Shown: positions 25,586-34,428, counted from the stretch's first letter. The stretch is 64,000 bases of DNA from Streptomyces mobaraensis NBRC 13819 = DSM 40847 (GCF_017916255.1 NZ_CP072827.1:3807501-3871500), one strand, 5' to 3'. Numbers and translations are program-made. Notes: generated by a model from the letters alone, not told the origin.

Positions 25586-26038
25586 TCAGAGGTGGTACTT
25601 GAAGCCGAGGTGCGACGCCTCGAAGCCCAGCCGCTCGTAGAAGCGGTGCGCCTCCACCCGGGTCGCGTCCGAGGTGAGCTGGAGCAGTACGCACCCCTGG
25701 CGGCGGGCTTCCTCGATGGCCCACCGCATGAACCGGCCCCCGACGCCGTTGCCCCGCTCGTCGGCGTGGACGCGGACCGCCTCGACGAGCGCGCGCTTGG
25801 AGCCGCGCCGGGAGAGGCCGGGGATGACGGTGAGCTGGAGGGTGCCTATGGTGCGGCCGTCCCGGACGGCGACGATCAGCTGCTGGTGCGGGTCGGCGTC
25901 CAGCGTGCGGAACGCCTCCAGGTAAGGGGCCAGGTCGTCGGGTGTCTCCCGACGGGAGCCGAGCGGGTCGTCGGCCAGCATGGCCACGATGGCGGGGATG
26001 TCGTCGGCGGTCGCGCGCCGGAACTCGATGTCGCTCAT
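25586..26038 (-). CDS. GNAT-family N-acetyltransferase
   Basis: A 150-residue acetyl-CoA-dependent acetyltransferase: MSDIEFRRATADDIPAIVAML, IGTLQLTVIPGL, the acetyl-CoA loop HADERGNGVGGRFMRWAIEEAR (RGNGVG) and ATRVEAHRFYERLGFEASHLGFKYHL at the end. The substrate is unknown. It is convergent with the TetR gene, 37 bases away. Confidence 0.92.
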   Translation of the reverse strand: MSDIEFRRATADDIPAIVAMLADDPLGSRRETPDDLAPYLEAFRTLDADPHQQLIVAVRDGRTIGTLQLTVIPGLSRRGSKRALVEAVRVHADERGNGVGGRFMRWAIEEARRQGCVLLQLTSDATRVEAHRFYERLGFEASHLGFKYHL

Positions 26039-26112
26039 GATCGCGACCTTATGTGCCGGTCCGCGTCGGCACGAGGGCCGGCGCGGGGGTCGTCATGTGG
26101 CCGTGGGAATCG

Positions 26113-26574
26113 TCACGAGACGGGAGCGAGGGATTCCACGGCGGCGACGAGGGGGGCGAGTTCGGGCCTGGCGGCGGCCTCCCGGAGCGCTTCGCGCAGG
26201 GCCGCGTCATTGGTCGGACGGGCCTCGGCCAGCAGCGCGAGCCCGGCCTCGGTGACGTCGGTGTAGATGCCGCGACGGTCGGTGAGACACAGGTAGCGGG
26301 TCAGGAGGCCGCGATCCTCCAGCCGGTTGACCAGGCGCGTCGTGGCGCTCTGGCTGAGCACCACCGCGTCGGCGACCTCGTTCATGCGCAGGTGGCCGCC
26401 CTCGCCGCTGTGCTGCCGGCTCAGCACGTCCATGACCGAGAACTCGCGGACGCTCAGGCCGTGCGCGGCCTGGAGCGCACGCTCGATGTGCGCCTCGATC
26501 CGGCCGTGCAGCGCGGAGAGGGCGCACCAGCCCTGTGCCAGGCCGGCCAGTGCGGGGTCCAGGGTGCGGGACAT
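26113..26574 (-). CDS. MarR-family transcriptional regulator
   Basis: A 153-residue regulator starting at ATG 26574 (MSRTLDPALAGLAQGW), with AAGGAGG five bases upstream. The winged helix reads LRMNEVADAVVLSQSATTRLVNRLEDRGLLTRYLCLTDRRGIYTDVTEAG over about residues 62-112. It diverges from an MFS exporter gene and is its likely repressor. Confidence 0.92.
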   Translation of the reverse strand: MSRTLDPALAGLAQGWCALSALHGRIEAHIERALQAAHGLSVREFSVMDVLSRQHSGEGGHLRMNEVADAVVLSQSATTRLVNRLEDRGLLTRYLCLTDRRGIYTDVTEAGLALLAEARPTNDAALREALREAAARPELAPLVAAVESLAPVS

Positions 26575-27018
26575 GGGGCCCTCCTTGTTCGGTCGTCCGT
26601 CGGTCGTCCGTCGGTCGGCGACGTTGCGCACGGGTGTCGGTGTCGGTGTCGGTGCGGGTGCGGCTGTGTGTCCGCCGCGTGTGCGGTCTTGGGGCCGCCG
26701 TTACCAGGATATCGCGGCAGCGCAATAGTCGGCGCTTGCAAGTAAAGCGCGTCTGCAATTATTGTGGACGCCGGTTGGAGCTGCGCGCATGGACCGGCGG
26801 GCAGTCCGGTCGCGTACACGGGCGCCGGGCCGCCGACGGCCTGCCCGGCCCGGCGCCCGTACCGACGGACCGGGGTGCGCACCACCCGCCCGCCCCGCCC
26901 GTTCCCGCGCTCCGGGCCGACGACGTCCCGGACGCGGCGCGTACCCGACACCCACCCGGCGCGTATCCGACCTGTCCCGACGGACCGCAAGCCCTCCCCC
27001 GACCCAAGGAACCCCCTC
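26575..27018. promoter_or_regulatory. MarR/MFS divergent region with simple repeats
   Basis: This 444-bp gene-free stretch holds two tandem 11-mers GGTCGTCCGTC (26591-26612) and a GGTGTC hexanucleotide run (26632-26660). An AT-rich patch at 26730-26765 (CTTGCAAG, TGCAATTATTG) follows and is the probable promoter/operator. The open frame that continues upstream of the MFS start shows no membrane-protein or other recognisable sequence, so I treat it as non-coding. Confidence 0.5.
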
Positions 27019-28245
27019 ATGCCCCTCGCCCTGCTGGCGCTCGCCATAGGCGCCTTCGGTATCGGCACCACCGAATTCGTGACCTCGGGCCTGCTCCCCG
27101 AGGTGGCGGAGGAATTCCACGTCTCCGTCCCCACCGCCGGCTGGCTCACCACCGGCTACGCGCTCGGCGTCGTCGTCGGCGCCCCGATCCTGGCGATCCT
27201 CGGGAGCCGCGTCTCCCGCAAGAAGATGCTGATCTCCCTGATGGGCCTGTTCACCGCGGGCAACGCGCTGTCCGCCGTCGCCCCCGTCTTCGGCCTGATG
27301 CTCGCCGGCCGGATCGTCGCCTCCCTCGCGCACGGCGCGTTCTTCGGCATCGGCGCGATCGTCGCTGCGGGGCTCGTCGCCCCGCAGAAGAAGGCCGGCG
27401 CCATCTCGATGATGTTCACGGGACTGACGGTCTCCAACATCGTCGGCGTCCCGTTCGGCACCCTGCTGGGCCAGAGCGCGGGCTGGCGCGTCACCTTCGG
27501 TGTCATCGCCGGCCTCGGGCTGCTCGCCATGCTGGGCATCGCCACCCTCGTGCCGCGGCTGCCGCACCCCGAACGCGTACCGGTCTCCGGCGAACTCGCC
27601 GCCTTCCGCAACCCGCAGGTGCTGCTCGCCATGGCCATGACCGTGCTCGGCTTCGGCGGCGTCTTCACCCTCAGCACCTACATGGCACCGGTGCTCACGG
27701 ACGTCGTCGGGTACGCGCCCTCGTCCGTGACCTGGCTGCTGGTCCTGTTCGGCTTCGGGATGTTCGGCGGCAACCTCATCGGCGGCCGGTTCGCCGACCG
27801 CGCCCTGATGCCCATGCTCTTCACGGCGCTCGGCGGGCTCACCCTCGCTCTCGCACTGCTGCCGCTGGCCGCCGAGAACAAGGTCACCACGGCCATCGCC
27901 CTGCCGCTGATCGGCGGGTTCGGCTTCGCGACCGTGCCGCCGCTCCAGAAGCGGGTGCTCGACCAGGCCGCCGCCGCCCCGACCCTGGCCTCCGCCGGCA
28001 ACATCGGCGCCTTCAACCTGGGCAACGCCATCGCGGCCTGGCTCGGCGGCCTGATCATCTCCGCCGGGTTCGCCTACACGACACCGGCCTGGGCCGGCGC
28101 GGCGATGACCGCCGGTGCTCTGGTGCTCGCCGTCGTCTCGGCGGCCCTGGCGCGGCGGACGGCGGCCGCGGACCGCGCCGCCGGGGCGGCTTCCGGCGCC
28201 CCCGGTACCTCCGACGCCCGGCAGGCCGTCGCGGTAGGACGCTGA
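27019..28245 (+). CDS. MFS drug/sugar efflux transporter (DHA1, AraJ/Cml-like)
   Basis: A 408-residue, twelve-helix transporter. The ATG at 27019 has AAGGA eight bases upstream. It begins MPLALLALAIGAFGIGTTEF, the hallmark of the DHA1 AraJ/chloramphenicol-resistance group, and has loop 2-3 motif A-like GSRVSRKKMLI and GRIVASLAHGAFFGIG. It would expel a drug or sugar with proton uptake. The divergent MarR suggests substrate-induced expression. The tail after about residue 380 is Ala/Gly-rich and disordered. Confidence 0.93.
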   Translation: MPLALLALAIGAFGIGTTEFVTSGLLPEVAEEFHVSVPTAGWLTTGYALGVVVGAPILAILGSRVSRKKMLISLMGLFTAGNALSAVAPVFGLMLAGRIVASLAHGAFFGIGAIVAAGLVAPQKKAGAISMMFTGLTVSNIVGVPFGTLLGQSAGWRVTFGVIAGLGLLAMLGIATLVPRLPHPERVPVSGELAAFRNPQVLLAMAMTVLGFGGVFTLSTYMAPVLTDVVGYAPSSVTWLLVLFGFGMFGGNLIGGRFADRALMPMLFTALGGLTLALALLPLAAENKVTTAIALPLIGGFGFATVPPLQKRVLDQAAAAPTLASAGNIGAFNLGNAIAAWLGGLIISAGFAYTTPAWAGAAMTAGALVLAVVSAALARRTAAADRAAGAASGAPGTSDARQAVAVGR

Positions 28246-28345
28246 CGGGGCCGGCCGGCCGGACAGGGCGGGGCTGAGCGGGGCGGGGCCGCCCCCGGGG
28301 ATATTCCCTCGGAGGCGCCCCGCCCCCCGACCTACGCTTCCCGGC

Positions 28346-28984
28346 ATGAGCAGACTGCACTTGTTCGACCTCGACGGCACTCTCCTGCACGGTTCCGCGG
28401 CGGCGATCGAGATATCCCGGCAACTCGGCTGCGAGCGCGAGATCGACGCCCTGGAACGGGACTTCTTCGACGGGCTGATCGACCCGGCCGGCTTCGCGGC
28501 GGCCGCCTGCGCGCTGTGGGGCGAGGCCCTGACGGACGCCGTGGTGAGCGCGGCCTTCGAGAACGCGCCGTGGCTGGAAGGGATCAAGGACGTCTGGGCG
28601 GACATCGAGGCCCGGGGCGAGCGCTGTGCGGTCATCTCGCTGTCCCCCCAGTTCTTCGTGGAACGCCTCACGGGCTGGGGCGCCCACGCCACCCGCGGCT
28701 CGCGGTGGCCGGCGATCCCGTTCCGCGAGCCGGTGGACCCGGCGGGCATCCTCAACGCCGAGGCGAAGGTGCGGATCGCGGACGAGCTCTGCGCCGCGTA
28801 CGGGCTGACGCGCGCGGACTGCGTCGCGTACGGCGACTCGATGTCCGACGCCCGGCTCTTCGCCGCCGTCCCGGTGTCCGTCGCGGTGAACGCCGACCAC
28901 CACGTCCGCGACGTCGCCTCGCTCGCGTACAACGGCCTTGACCTCAGGGAGGCTTACGCACTGGTCGCGGACGGGCGCGGGTGA
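28346..28984 (+). CDS. HAD-IB family phosphatase (SerB-like)
   Basis: A 212-residue hydrolase with motif I LFDLDGTLL (Asp nucleophile in DLDGT, residues 8-12), motif II VISLSPQFFVERL and motif III-IV YGDSMSDARLFAAV. The fold matches phosphoserine phosphatase-like HAD-IB enzymes. The substrate is undetermined. It stands alone; the 286 bases to the next start show no other gene. Confidence 0.9.
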   Translation: MSRLHLFDLDGTLLHGSAAAIEISRQLGCEREIDALERDFFDGLIDPAGFAAAACALWGEALTDAVVSAAFENAPWLEGIKDVWADIEARGERCAVISLSPQFFVERLTGWGAHATRGSRWPAIPFREPVDPAGILNAEAKVRIADELCAAYGLTRADCVAYGDSMSDARLFAAVPVSVAVNADHHVRDVASLAYNGLDLREAYALVADGRG

Positions 28985-29270
28985 CCCCGGCCACGAGCGC
29001 GCCGGGAGCCGGCCCGTGGGTAGGGATCCGGCCTCCGCGTCGGCGGACCGCCCGTGCGTCGACCGTCCGTCGCCCAACCGTCCGTTCGAACCGGGAACCA
29101 TAACCGCAACCGGCCCTCCGCCGCCCGAAGTTCCGTGAAACGGTCGTGGCGTGAGCGCGGGCTGGCATGCTACCCGGCACCGAACACCCCATCACCCCAA
29201 GGGGATCGCGGGCACGCTCGGCTCGGCCGGGCGGCGTGGACCGACGAGAGATGGTCGAGGCGAGAGACGA

Positions 29271-31850
29271 ATGGACGCTCCGAGCCGTCCGTCGCCCGAA
29301 GGCGGCGCACCCGGCAGGCGAGGCGACTGGGGCTGGTTCACCCCACCCGGTGGATCCCCGGCGGCCCACGGCCGGCCCACCGCCCAGGAGCACCGGGACC
29401 CACCCCTCCCGGGCGACTTCCCCGGCCCGGACACCCCCCGTCGCCCCGACGCCACCACCGCCGTCCGCGGCGCCTTGCGCGCCGGCACCCGCCGCCGCAC
29501 CGCCCCGGAACCAAGCACCCCGGCCGGGCATGCCCGCCCCGCCGCCGACGGCCCGCGCCGCGCCGCCGGGGAGGACGCCCGGGGCGTACGCGGCGGGGCC
29601 GGCGGTGCGGCCGGGGTCGGGCCTGGCCGCACCGCCGGGGCCGGCACCGGCCGTACGGAGGCGTCTGGCGGTCGTACGGACGCGTCTGGCAGTTGTACGG
29701 ACGCGCCCGGTGGCCGTACGGACGTGCCTGCTGGCTGTACGGACGTGCCTGCTGGCTGTACGGACGCGCCCAGTGGCCTTGCGGACGTACCGGGCGCCGG
29801 GCGTACTGACGTGTCGCGCAGCGGGCGTACCGACGTGTTGGGCGCTGGTCGTACCGACGTGCCGGGCGCCGGGCATGCCGGCGTAACCGGCGGGCGTACC
29901 GGGGTGCCCGGTACCGGCCTTACCGACGTGTCGCGCAGCGGGCGTACCGACATGTCGGGCGCTGGTCGTACCGACGTGCCGGGTACCGGGCACGCCGACG
30001 TATCCGGCACCGGCCGGACCAACATGCACGGCACCGGTCGTACGGCCGTGCGGGGCACCGGCCATACCGGCGTGCCGGGCAGCGGGCATGCCAACCTGTC
30101 CGGCGTCGGCCGTACCGACGTGCCCGGTGCCTGGAGTGGCACCTCCACCGGGCGCTTCCGCGACGACGTCGGTTTCGGTGCCGAGATCGGCACCGGCTAC
30201 GGCACCGGGCACCGGGCGGCGGTGGACGACGGTCCGCAGCGTCCCGGCGGCCACCCGCAACCGCACACCGACGTCGCGGGGACGGCGCCCTTACCGGCTG
30301 CCGATCCGACCCGCACGCCGGTCGGCGGTCCCAGAGCGCCGGGACCGGTTGCCCGTGCCGGCGCTGCTGCCGGTGGTGTCGGTCAACGGGGCGGCGGCAC
30401 ACTTCACTTGGCGCGCCCGCCCGCCGTCACCGAGTCCGGCGGCCCCCCGAACGCTCCCGCCCCCTTCGGGCACGGTCGGAGCGCGGAGGAGCCGCACGGC
30501 GGTGCCCAGTCCCGTACACCGGCCGCCACACCCGTCCCGCCGATCGCCGCGGCCGCCCCGCCGACGCCGACCGCCACCCCAGCGACCGCCGCAGCCGCTC
30601 CGTCGGCCGCCACAGTCCCTCCGCCGACGCCGAGGGCCACAGCCACCCCAGCGACCGCCACAGTTCCCCCGCCGGAGGCGACCGGCGCAGCCGGCAGCGC
30701 CGATGGCGCCGCTGATGACGCCACCCCGGACAGTGCCCTCATCCGCCGCACCCTGGCCGAGATCGAACCGATCGCCGACACGGTCGTCTCGCACTTCTAC
30801 GCGCTGCTCTTCCTCCATCACCCCCAACTGCGCGACCTGTTCCCCCCTGCCATGGACGCCCAACGCGACCGGCTCTTCAAAGCCCTGCTGACGGCGGCCC
30901 GGCACGCCGACGACCCGGCGGCCCTCACCGCGTACCTCTGCCCGCTCGGGCGCGGCCACCGCAAGTACGGAACCCGGCCCGAGCACTACCCCGCCGTGGG
31001 CGAGAGCCTCATCGGCGCTCTCGCCCGCTACGCCACCCGCACCTGGAGCCCGGCGGCGGAGGCCGCCTGGGTGCGGGTCTACACGGTGGTCTCCCAGACC
31101 ATGATCGACGCCGCCGCCGAGGACGAACCGGGCTCACCTCCCTGGTGGCACGCGGAGATCGTCGGGCACGAACTCCGCACACCGGACATCGCCGTGCTCA
31201 CCCTGCGCCCCGACCAGCCGTACCCCTTCCTCGCCGGCCAGTACACCAGCGTCGAAACCCCCTGGTGGCCGCGCGTGTGGCGGCACTACTCCTTCTCCTC
31301 CGCCCCCCGCCCGGACGGACTGCTCTCCCTCCATGTCAAGGCCGTCCCCGCCGGCTGGGTGTCCGGTGCGCTGGTCCACCGCGCCCGCCCCGGGGACGTC
31401 CTGCGACTCGGTCCTCCCGCCGGTTCCATGATTGTGGACCACACCACTGACAACGGGCTGTTGTGCCTCGGCGGCGGCACCGGCATCGCCCCGATCAAGG
31501 CGCTGGTCGAGGACGTCGCGGAGCACGGCGGCCGCCGGCCCGTCGAGGTGTTCTACGGCGCCCGGCACGCCGGCGACCTCTACGACATGGACACCATGCG
31601 GGACCTGGAACGCACCCACCCCTGGCTGTCCGTACGGCCGGTGGTCTCCGACGGCCCGACGAGCGCCCTCAGCGGTCAACTGCCGCACGTCGTCCGTGCG
31701 TACGGACCGTGGAACGCGTACGACGCCTACCTTTCCGGGCCGCCGGGGATGATCCGCAGCGGCCTGGACACCCTGGTCGGGGCCGGCATCCCGACCCATC
31801 GAATACGCCATGACGGGAACGACGGACTTCTGGCGGAGGCGAGAGGCTGA
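29271..31850 (+). CDS. flavohaemoglobin (NO dioxygenase) with a long repetitive N-terminal extension
   Basis: About 859 residues from the ATG at 29271 (MDAPSRPSPEGG; a GTG at 29151 is an alternative, and ribosome sites are weak). Residues about 127-287 are a tandem array of 7- then 8-residue units with consensus GRTDVPGA. A Pro/Ala/Thr-rich linker runs to about 485, then a globin domain (B10 Tyr in FYALLF, proximal His in RGHRKYGTRPEHY), an FAD domain (RHYSFSSAP) and an NAD(P)H domain (GGGTGIAP, LSGPPGM). Flavohaemoglobins convert NO to nitrate. They normally have only about 400 residues, so half of this protein is extension. The downstream gene overlaps by one base. Confidence 0.85.
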   Translation: MDAPSRPSPEGGAPGRRGDWGWFTPPGGSPAAHGRPTAQEHRDPPLPGDFPGPDTPRRPDATTAVRGALRAGTRRRTAPEPSTPAGHARPAADGPRRAAGEDARGVRGGAGGAAGVGPGRTAGAGTGRTEASGGRTDASGSCTDAPGGRTDVPAGCTDVPAGCTDAPSGLADVPGAGRTDVSRSGRTDVLGAGRTDVPGAGHAGVTGGRTGVPGTGLTDVSRSGRTDMSGAGRTDVPGTGHADVSGTGRTNMHGTGRTAVRGTGHTGVPGSGHANLSGVGRTDVPGAWSGTSTGRFRDDVGFGAEIGTGYGTGHRAAVDDGPQRPGGHPQPHTDVAGTAPLPAADPTRTPVGGPRAPGPVARAGAAAGGVGQRGGGTLHLARPPAVTESGGPPNAPAPFGHGRSAEEPHGGAQSRTPAATPVPPIAAAAPPTPTATPATAAAAPSAATVPPPTPRATATPATATVPPPEATGAAGSADGAADDATPDSALIRRTLAEIEPIADTVVSHFYALLFLHHPQLRDLFPPAMDAQRDRLFKALLTAARHADDPAALTAYLCPLGRGHRKYGTRPEHYPAVGESLIGALARYATRTWSPAAEAAWVRVYTVVSQTMIDAAAEDEPGSPPWWHAEIVGHELRTPDIAVLTLRPDQPYPFLAGQYTSVETPWWPRVWRHYSFSSAPRPDGLLSLHVKAVPAGWVSGALVHRARPGDVLRLGPPAGSMIVDHTTDNGLLCLGGGTGIAPIKALVEDVAEHGGRRPVEVFYGARHAGDLYDMDTMRDLERTHPWLSVRPVVSDGPTSALSGQLPHVVRAYGPWNAYDAYLSGPPGMIRSGLDTLVGAGIPTHRIRHDGNDGLLAEARG
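29649..30131 (+). repeat. coding minisatellite: 21 units of 21 then 24 bp in the flavohaemoglobin gene
   Basis: Six 7-residue units (such as GRTDASG, GCTDVPA) are followed by fifteen units that are nearly all 8 residues (such as GRTDVSRS, GRTDVPGT, GHADVSGT). A higher-order repeat of about 117 bp is visible, with near-identical blocks around 29811 and 29928. The array stays in frame throughout. Confidence 0.92.
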
Positions 31851-32674
31851 TGCGGGCGGACGAGCGGGTGGATGCGGAGGAGCGGGCGAATACGAGCGGG
31901 CGGGCTGCGACGGACGGACTCGCAGCAACGGACACGCTCGCGGTGACGGGTGAAGCCGCTGTGTCTGACGGGCTCGCGGCTCCGGACGGGTGCGCGGTGA
32001 CGGACGGGCCCGCCGTGACCGACGGGACGGCGCTGGCGGAGCCGTCGGCTCCACGCCCCGGCAGCGCGGGCGAGCACGCCTTGCAGAAGCGGTTCGGCAC
32101 CGTCGAGCGCGCCGACCGTTTCTACGCCGAGCAGACGCTCGCCCACGTCAACTCCGCCATGCGGGAGTTCCTGGCCCGGCAGGAGATGTTCTTCCTGGCC
32201 ACCGCCGACGCGAGCGGGGCCTGCGACAACAGCTTCCGGGCCGGGCCGCCCGGGTTCCTCAGGGTGTTGGACGAACGGACCCTCGCCTATCCCGAGTACC
32301 GGGGCAACGGGGTCCTCGCGAGCCTGGGCAACATCGAGGAGAACCCCCGGGTCGGCATCCTGCTCGTCGACTTCTTCCGCGACCGCGTCGGCCTCCACGT
32401 CAACGGTCGCGCCAGGGTGGTGGAGGACGCCGAGATGCGGACCGCCCACCCCGGCCTGCCGGTTGAGGTGGCGCCCGGCCGCCGTACCCCGGTCTGGGTG
32501 GAGATCACCGTGGAGGAGGCGTACGTGCACTGCGGCAAGTACATCCCCCTGCTGATCCGGGCCCGGGAGGGTGGGACCGGAGGGGCCGGCGGGGCCGGGG
32601 AACCCGCCCTTCCGGCGGCCGGCAGCCGCCGGAAGGGCGGCGACTACTTCGGGACCGCCGCCGGCCGCCCCTGA
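31850..32674 (+). CDS. pyridoxamine 5'-phosphate oxidase-family flavin-binding protein
   Basis: A 274-residue protein whose ATG overlaps the flavohaemoglobin stop (TGATG), implying coupled translation. Residues about 1-66 carry a hexapeptide tandem repeat. The domain that follows (LQKRFGTVERADRFYAEQTL, FLARQEMFFLATADASGACDN, NPRVGILLVDFFRDRVGLHVNGRARVVED) is the PNPOx-like split barrel found beside flavohaemoglobins, where it may reduce or handle flavin or nitroxyl species. The exact reaction is unknown. The C-terminal Gly/Ala tail is disordered. Confidence 0.88.
   Translation: MRADERVDAEERANTSGRAATDGLAATDTLAVTGEAAVSDGLAAPDGCAVTDGPAVTDGTALAEPSAPRPGSAGEHALQKRFGTVERADRFYAEQTLAHVNSAMREFLARQEMFFLATADASGACDNSFRAGPPGFLRVLDERTLAYPEYRGNGVLASLGNIEENPRVGILLVDFFRDRVGLHVNGRARVVEDAEMRTAHPGLPVEVAPGRRTPVWVEITVEEAYVHCGKYIPLLIRAREGGTGGAGGAGEPALPAAGSRRKGGDYFGTAAGRP
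31904..32047 (+). repeat. coding hexapeptide repeat, eight 18-bp units
   Basis: The units AATDGL, AATDTL, AVTGEA, AVSDGL, AAPDGC, AVTDGP, AVTDGT and ALAEPS follow one another in frame at the N-terminus of the PNPOx-like protein. The unit length differs from the 7/8-residue array in the upstream gene, so the two arrays arose separately. Confidence 0.88.
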
Positions 32675-32707
32675 GCGGCCTCCCCGGATCCGCCCCGGAC
32701 GCCGGCT

Positions 32708-32756
32708 TCAAAGACCTCAAAGACCTCAAAGTCTCCAAAGACCTCAAAGGGTCGAA
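32708..32756. repeat. 9-bp CAAAGACCT tandem repeat between convergent genes
   Basis: About five copies of CAAAGACCT, some imperfect, occupy the 104-bp gap between the PNPOx-like gene and the Nudix gene. The patch is far richer in A than its surroundings. No clear terminator hairpin is present in this gap. Confidence 0.8.
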
Positions 32757-32778
32757 AAGGCTCAAAAGGCGAGAGGCC

Positions 32779-33303
32779 CTACCCCAGATCGTCGGCGAGC
32801 AGCGCCCGCACCCCCTCGACGTTCTCGAGCAGATAGTCGCGGAGCGACGGCGGCACGACCTCCACCGAGGCGATGCCCTCGCGGGTGAACGGAACCCGGA
32901 CGACCTCGTACGTGCCGCGCGGTTCGTCGACCTCCGGGCCGTGCCGCAGGGCGAGGTCCATCGAGGCCAGGCGGCAGACGAAGAAGTGCTGGACCTTGAC
33001 GCCGCCGGGCACGGTCCGGTCGTCCGGGTCGGCGGGGTCGGGGACGTGGAGGACGGTGTCGACGAAGGCGGGCACGACGTCCACCACCTTCGCGCCCAGT
33101 TCCTCGTCGACCTCCCGGTGCAGGGCGGCGATCACGGTCTCGTCGCCGGCTTCGACGCCTCCTCCCGGGGTGATCCAGTAGGGGGCCTCCCCGGGTTTGG
33201 TGCGCTTGATGAGGATGAGGTGCAGCTCGCCGGAGCCGGAGCCCGGCTCGCCTTCCAGCAGAATGGCGCGGGCGGTGCGTTTGACCACCGGTCGTACGGT
33301 CAT
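32779..33303 (-). CDS. Nudix hydrolase
   Basis: A protein of about 174 residues with a full Nudix box, GGVEAGDETVIAALHREVDEELGA (given here in two parts as GGVEAGDE and REVDEELGA, joined by seven residues). This is the GX5EX7REUXEEXGU signature for hydrolysis of nucleoside diphosphate derivatives. I start it at the ATG giving MTVRPVVKRTARAILLEG; ATGs at 33312 and 33324 are alternatives without better ribosome sites. It neighbours a LysR gene, same strand, and its substrate is unknown. Confidence 0.88.
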   Translation of the reverse strand: MTVRPVVKRTARAILLEGEPGSGSGELHLILIKRTKPGEAPYWITPGGGVEAGDETVIAALHREVDEELGAKVVDVVPAFVDTVLHVPDPADPDDRTVPGGVKVQHFFVCRLASMDLALRHGPEVDEPRGTYEVVRVPFTREGIASVEVVPPSLRDYLLENVEGVRALLADDLG

Positions 33304-33345
33304 AAGCGACATCTGCCGCGTCACACCCGTCGCGAAACCCCTTCC

Positions 33346-34242
33346 TCACCAGGAAACGGCGGCGCGCAGCAACCACTCGTGTGCCCGGGCCAGATGCGGG
33401 TGGGCCAGCGTGCCGGTCCGGACGACGAGGAAGTACGTGCGCAGCGGCGGCACCGGCGGGTTGAGCAGGGCGACTACCTCCCCGGTGTCCAACGCGTCCT
33501 CGCAGAGGTAGCGGGGCAGGACCGCGATGCCGGCGCCCGCGATGACGCAGGACAGCACCGCCCGTAGGTCGGGGGCGATGACGGCACCGGTGGTGACGGG
33601 CTTGCTGTCGAAGACGGCGGCCCAGTAGCGGCTGACGAACGGCAGGCTCTCGTCCACCTCCACCACCGGCAGGTGCTCCAGGACGGCCACGCCCTTGTCG
33701 CGGACGACGGCCGCGCCGCCGAGCCGGGCCGCCCAGCGCGGCGCCGCGACCAGGACGTGCTCCTCGTCGCAGAGCGGGGTGGCGGTCAGCAGCCGGCCCC
33801 GGGGGCGGGACGTGGTGACGGCGAGCTCGTGGTGGCCGGCGGCGAGCCCCTCGAAGAGCGGTTCCGACATGCCCTGGGCGGCGCGCACGGTGAGCCCCTG
33901 GATGATCAGCGGGCTCAGCGCGGGCAGCACGCGCAGCGCGGTGAACTCCGGCGGTCCCGCCAGGTGGAGGGTGCGGTGCGGCCACTGCTCGTCGAGCCCG
34001 GACTCGGTGATCTCCAGCAGGGCGTCGACGTGCGGGGCGATCCGGTGTGCCAGTTCGTCGCCGAGCGTCGTGGGGGTGACGCCGCGTGCCCGGCGGAGGA
34101 AGAGCGGGTGCCCGAGTTGCCGCTCCAGCGTGCGGATCTGCCCGGTGACCGCCGGCTGGGAGAGGCCCAGGAGGGCGGCGGCGCGGGTGAAGGAGCCCGC
34201 CCGGTGGACGGTGACGAAGGTGCGCAACAGGGTCAGATCCAT
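33346..34242 (-). CDS. LysR-family transcriptional regulator
   Basis: A 298-residue LTTR: MDLTLLRTFVTVHRAGSFTRAAALLGLSQPAVTGQIRTLERQLG is the winged helix (residues 1-45, quoted in overlapping order), followed by the effector domain (TLHLAGPPEFTALRVLPALSPLI onward). The ATG follows GGGGAGACGGC. The Nudix gene 22 bases downstream may be in the same unit. A LysR-type CTAT/ATAG repeat upstream suggests autoregulation. Confidence 0.93.
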   Translation of the reverse strand: MDLTLLRTFVTVHRAGSFTRAAALLGLSQPAVTGQIRTLERQLGHPLFLRRARGVTPTTLGDELAHRIAPHVDALLEITESGLDEQWPHRTLHLAGPPEFTALRVLPALSPLIIQGLTVRAAQGMSEPLFEGLAAGHHELAVTTSRPRGRLLTATPLCDEEHVLVAAPRWAARLGGAAVVRDKGVAVLEHLPVVEVDESLPFVSRYWAAVFDSKPVTTGAVIAPDLRAVLSCVIAGAGIAVLPRYLCEDALDTGEVVALLNPPVPPLRTYFLVVRTGTLAHPHLARAHEWLLRAAVSW

Positions 34243-34281
34243 GCCGTCTCCCCGGGAGGTCCGCCACCGACCGTAGAGGAA

Positions 34282-34299
34282 CTATAAATAAGTCGATAG
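34282..34299. promoter_or_regulatory. LysR-type binding motif upstream of the lysR gene
   Basis: CTAT-N10-ATAG, an AT-rich imperfect palindrome starting 40 bases upstream of the LysR start codon, in otherwise very GC-rich DNA. It fits the T-N11-A pattern of LTTR autoregulatory sites. Confidence 0.5.
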
Positions 34300-34353
34300 G
34301 GCTGTGCCGCCAGGGTGATTGGACACTGACGTAGAGTCAACTAGCCTTGGTCG

Positions 34354-34415
34354 CGCGGTTCTTCTTCTCGCGGACCGCGGCGGCTCAAGCCATGAGGGGG
34401 GAGGCTTGAGCCGCC
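34354..34415 (+). ncRNA. candidate small RNA: orphan promoter plus hairpin
   Basis: TTGGAC (34319-34324), a 17-bp spacer and TAGCCT (34342-34347) form a near-consensus promoter in a 522-bp gene-free region. About 25 bases after the predicted start (about 34354) a perfect 13-bp stem GGCGGCTCAAGCC / GGCTTGAGCCGCC with an 11-base loop ends at 34415. No open frame with a ribosome site lies between. A transcript of about 60 nt is inferred; the hairpin has no T-tract. Confidence 0.35.
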
Positions 34416-34428
34416 TTCGCGCTGCCGT

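Noticed and set aside
26764..27018. N-terminal extension of the MFS transporter
   Set aside because: The upstream codons encode Pro/Arg-rich sequence without similarity; the ATG at 27019 has a proper ribosome site and the family-typical start.
26701..28932. 743-codon minus-strand frame
   Set aside because: Antisense of the MFS and HAD genes, without a ribosome site or protein similarity.
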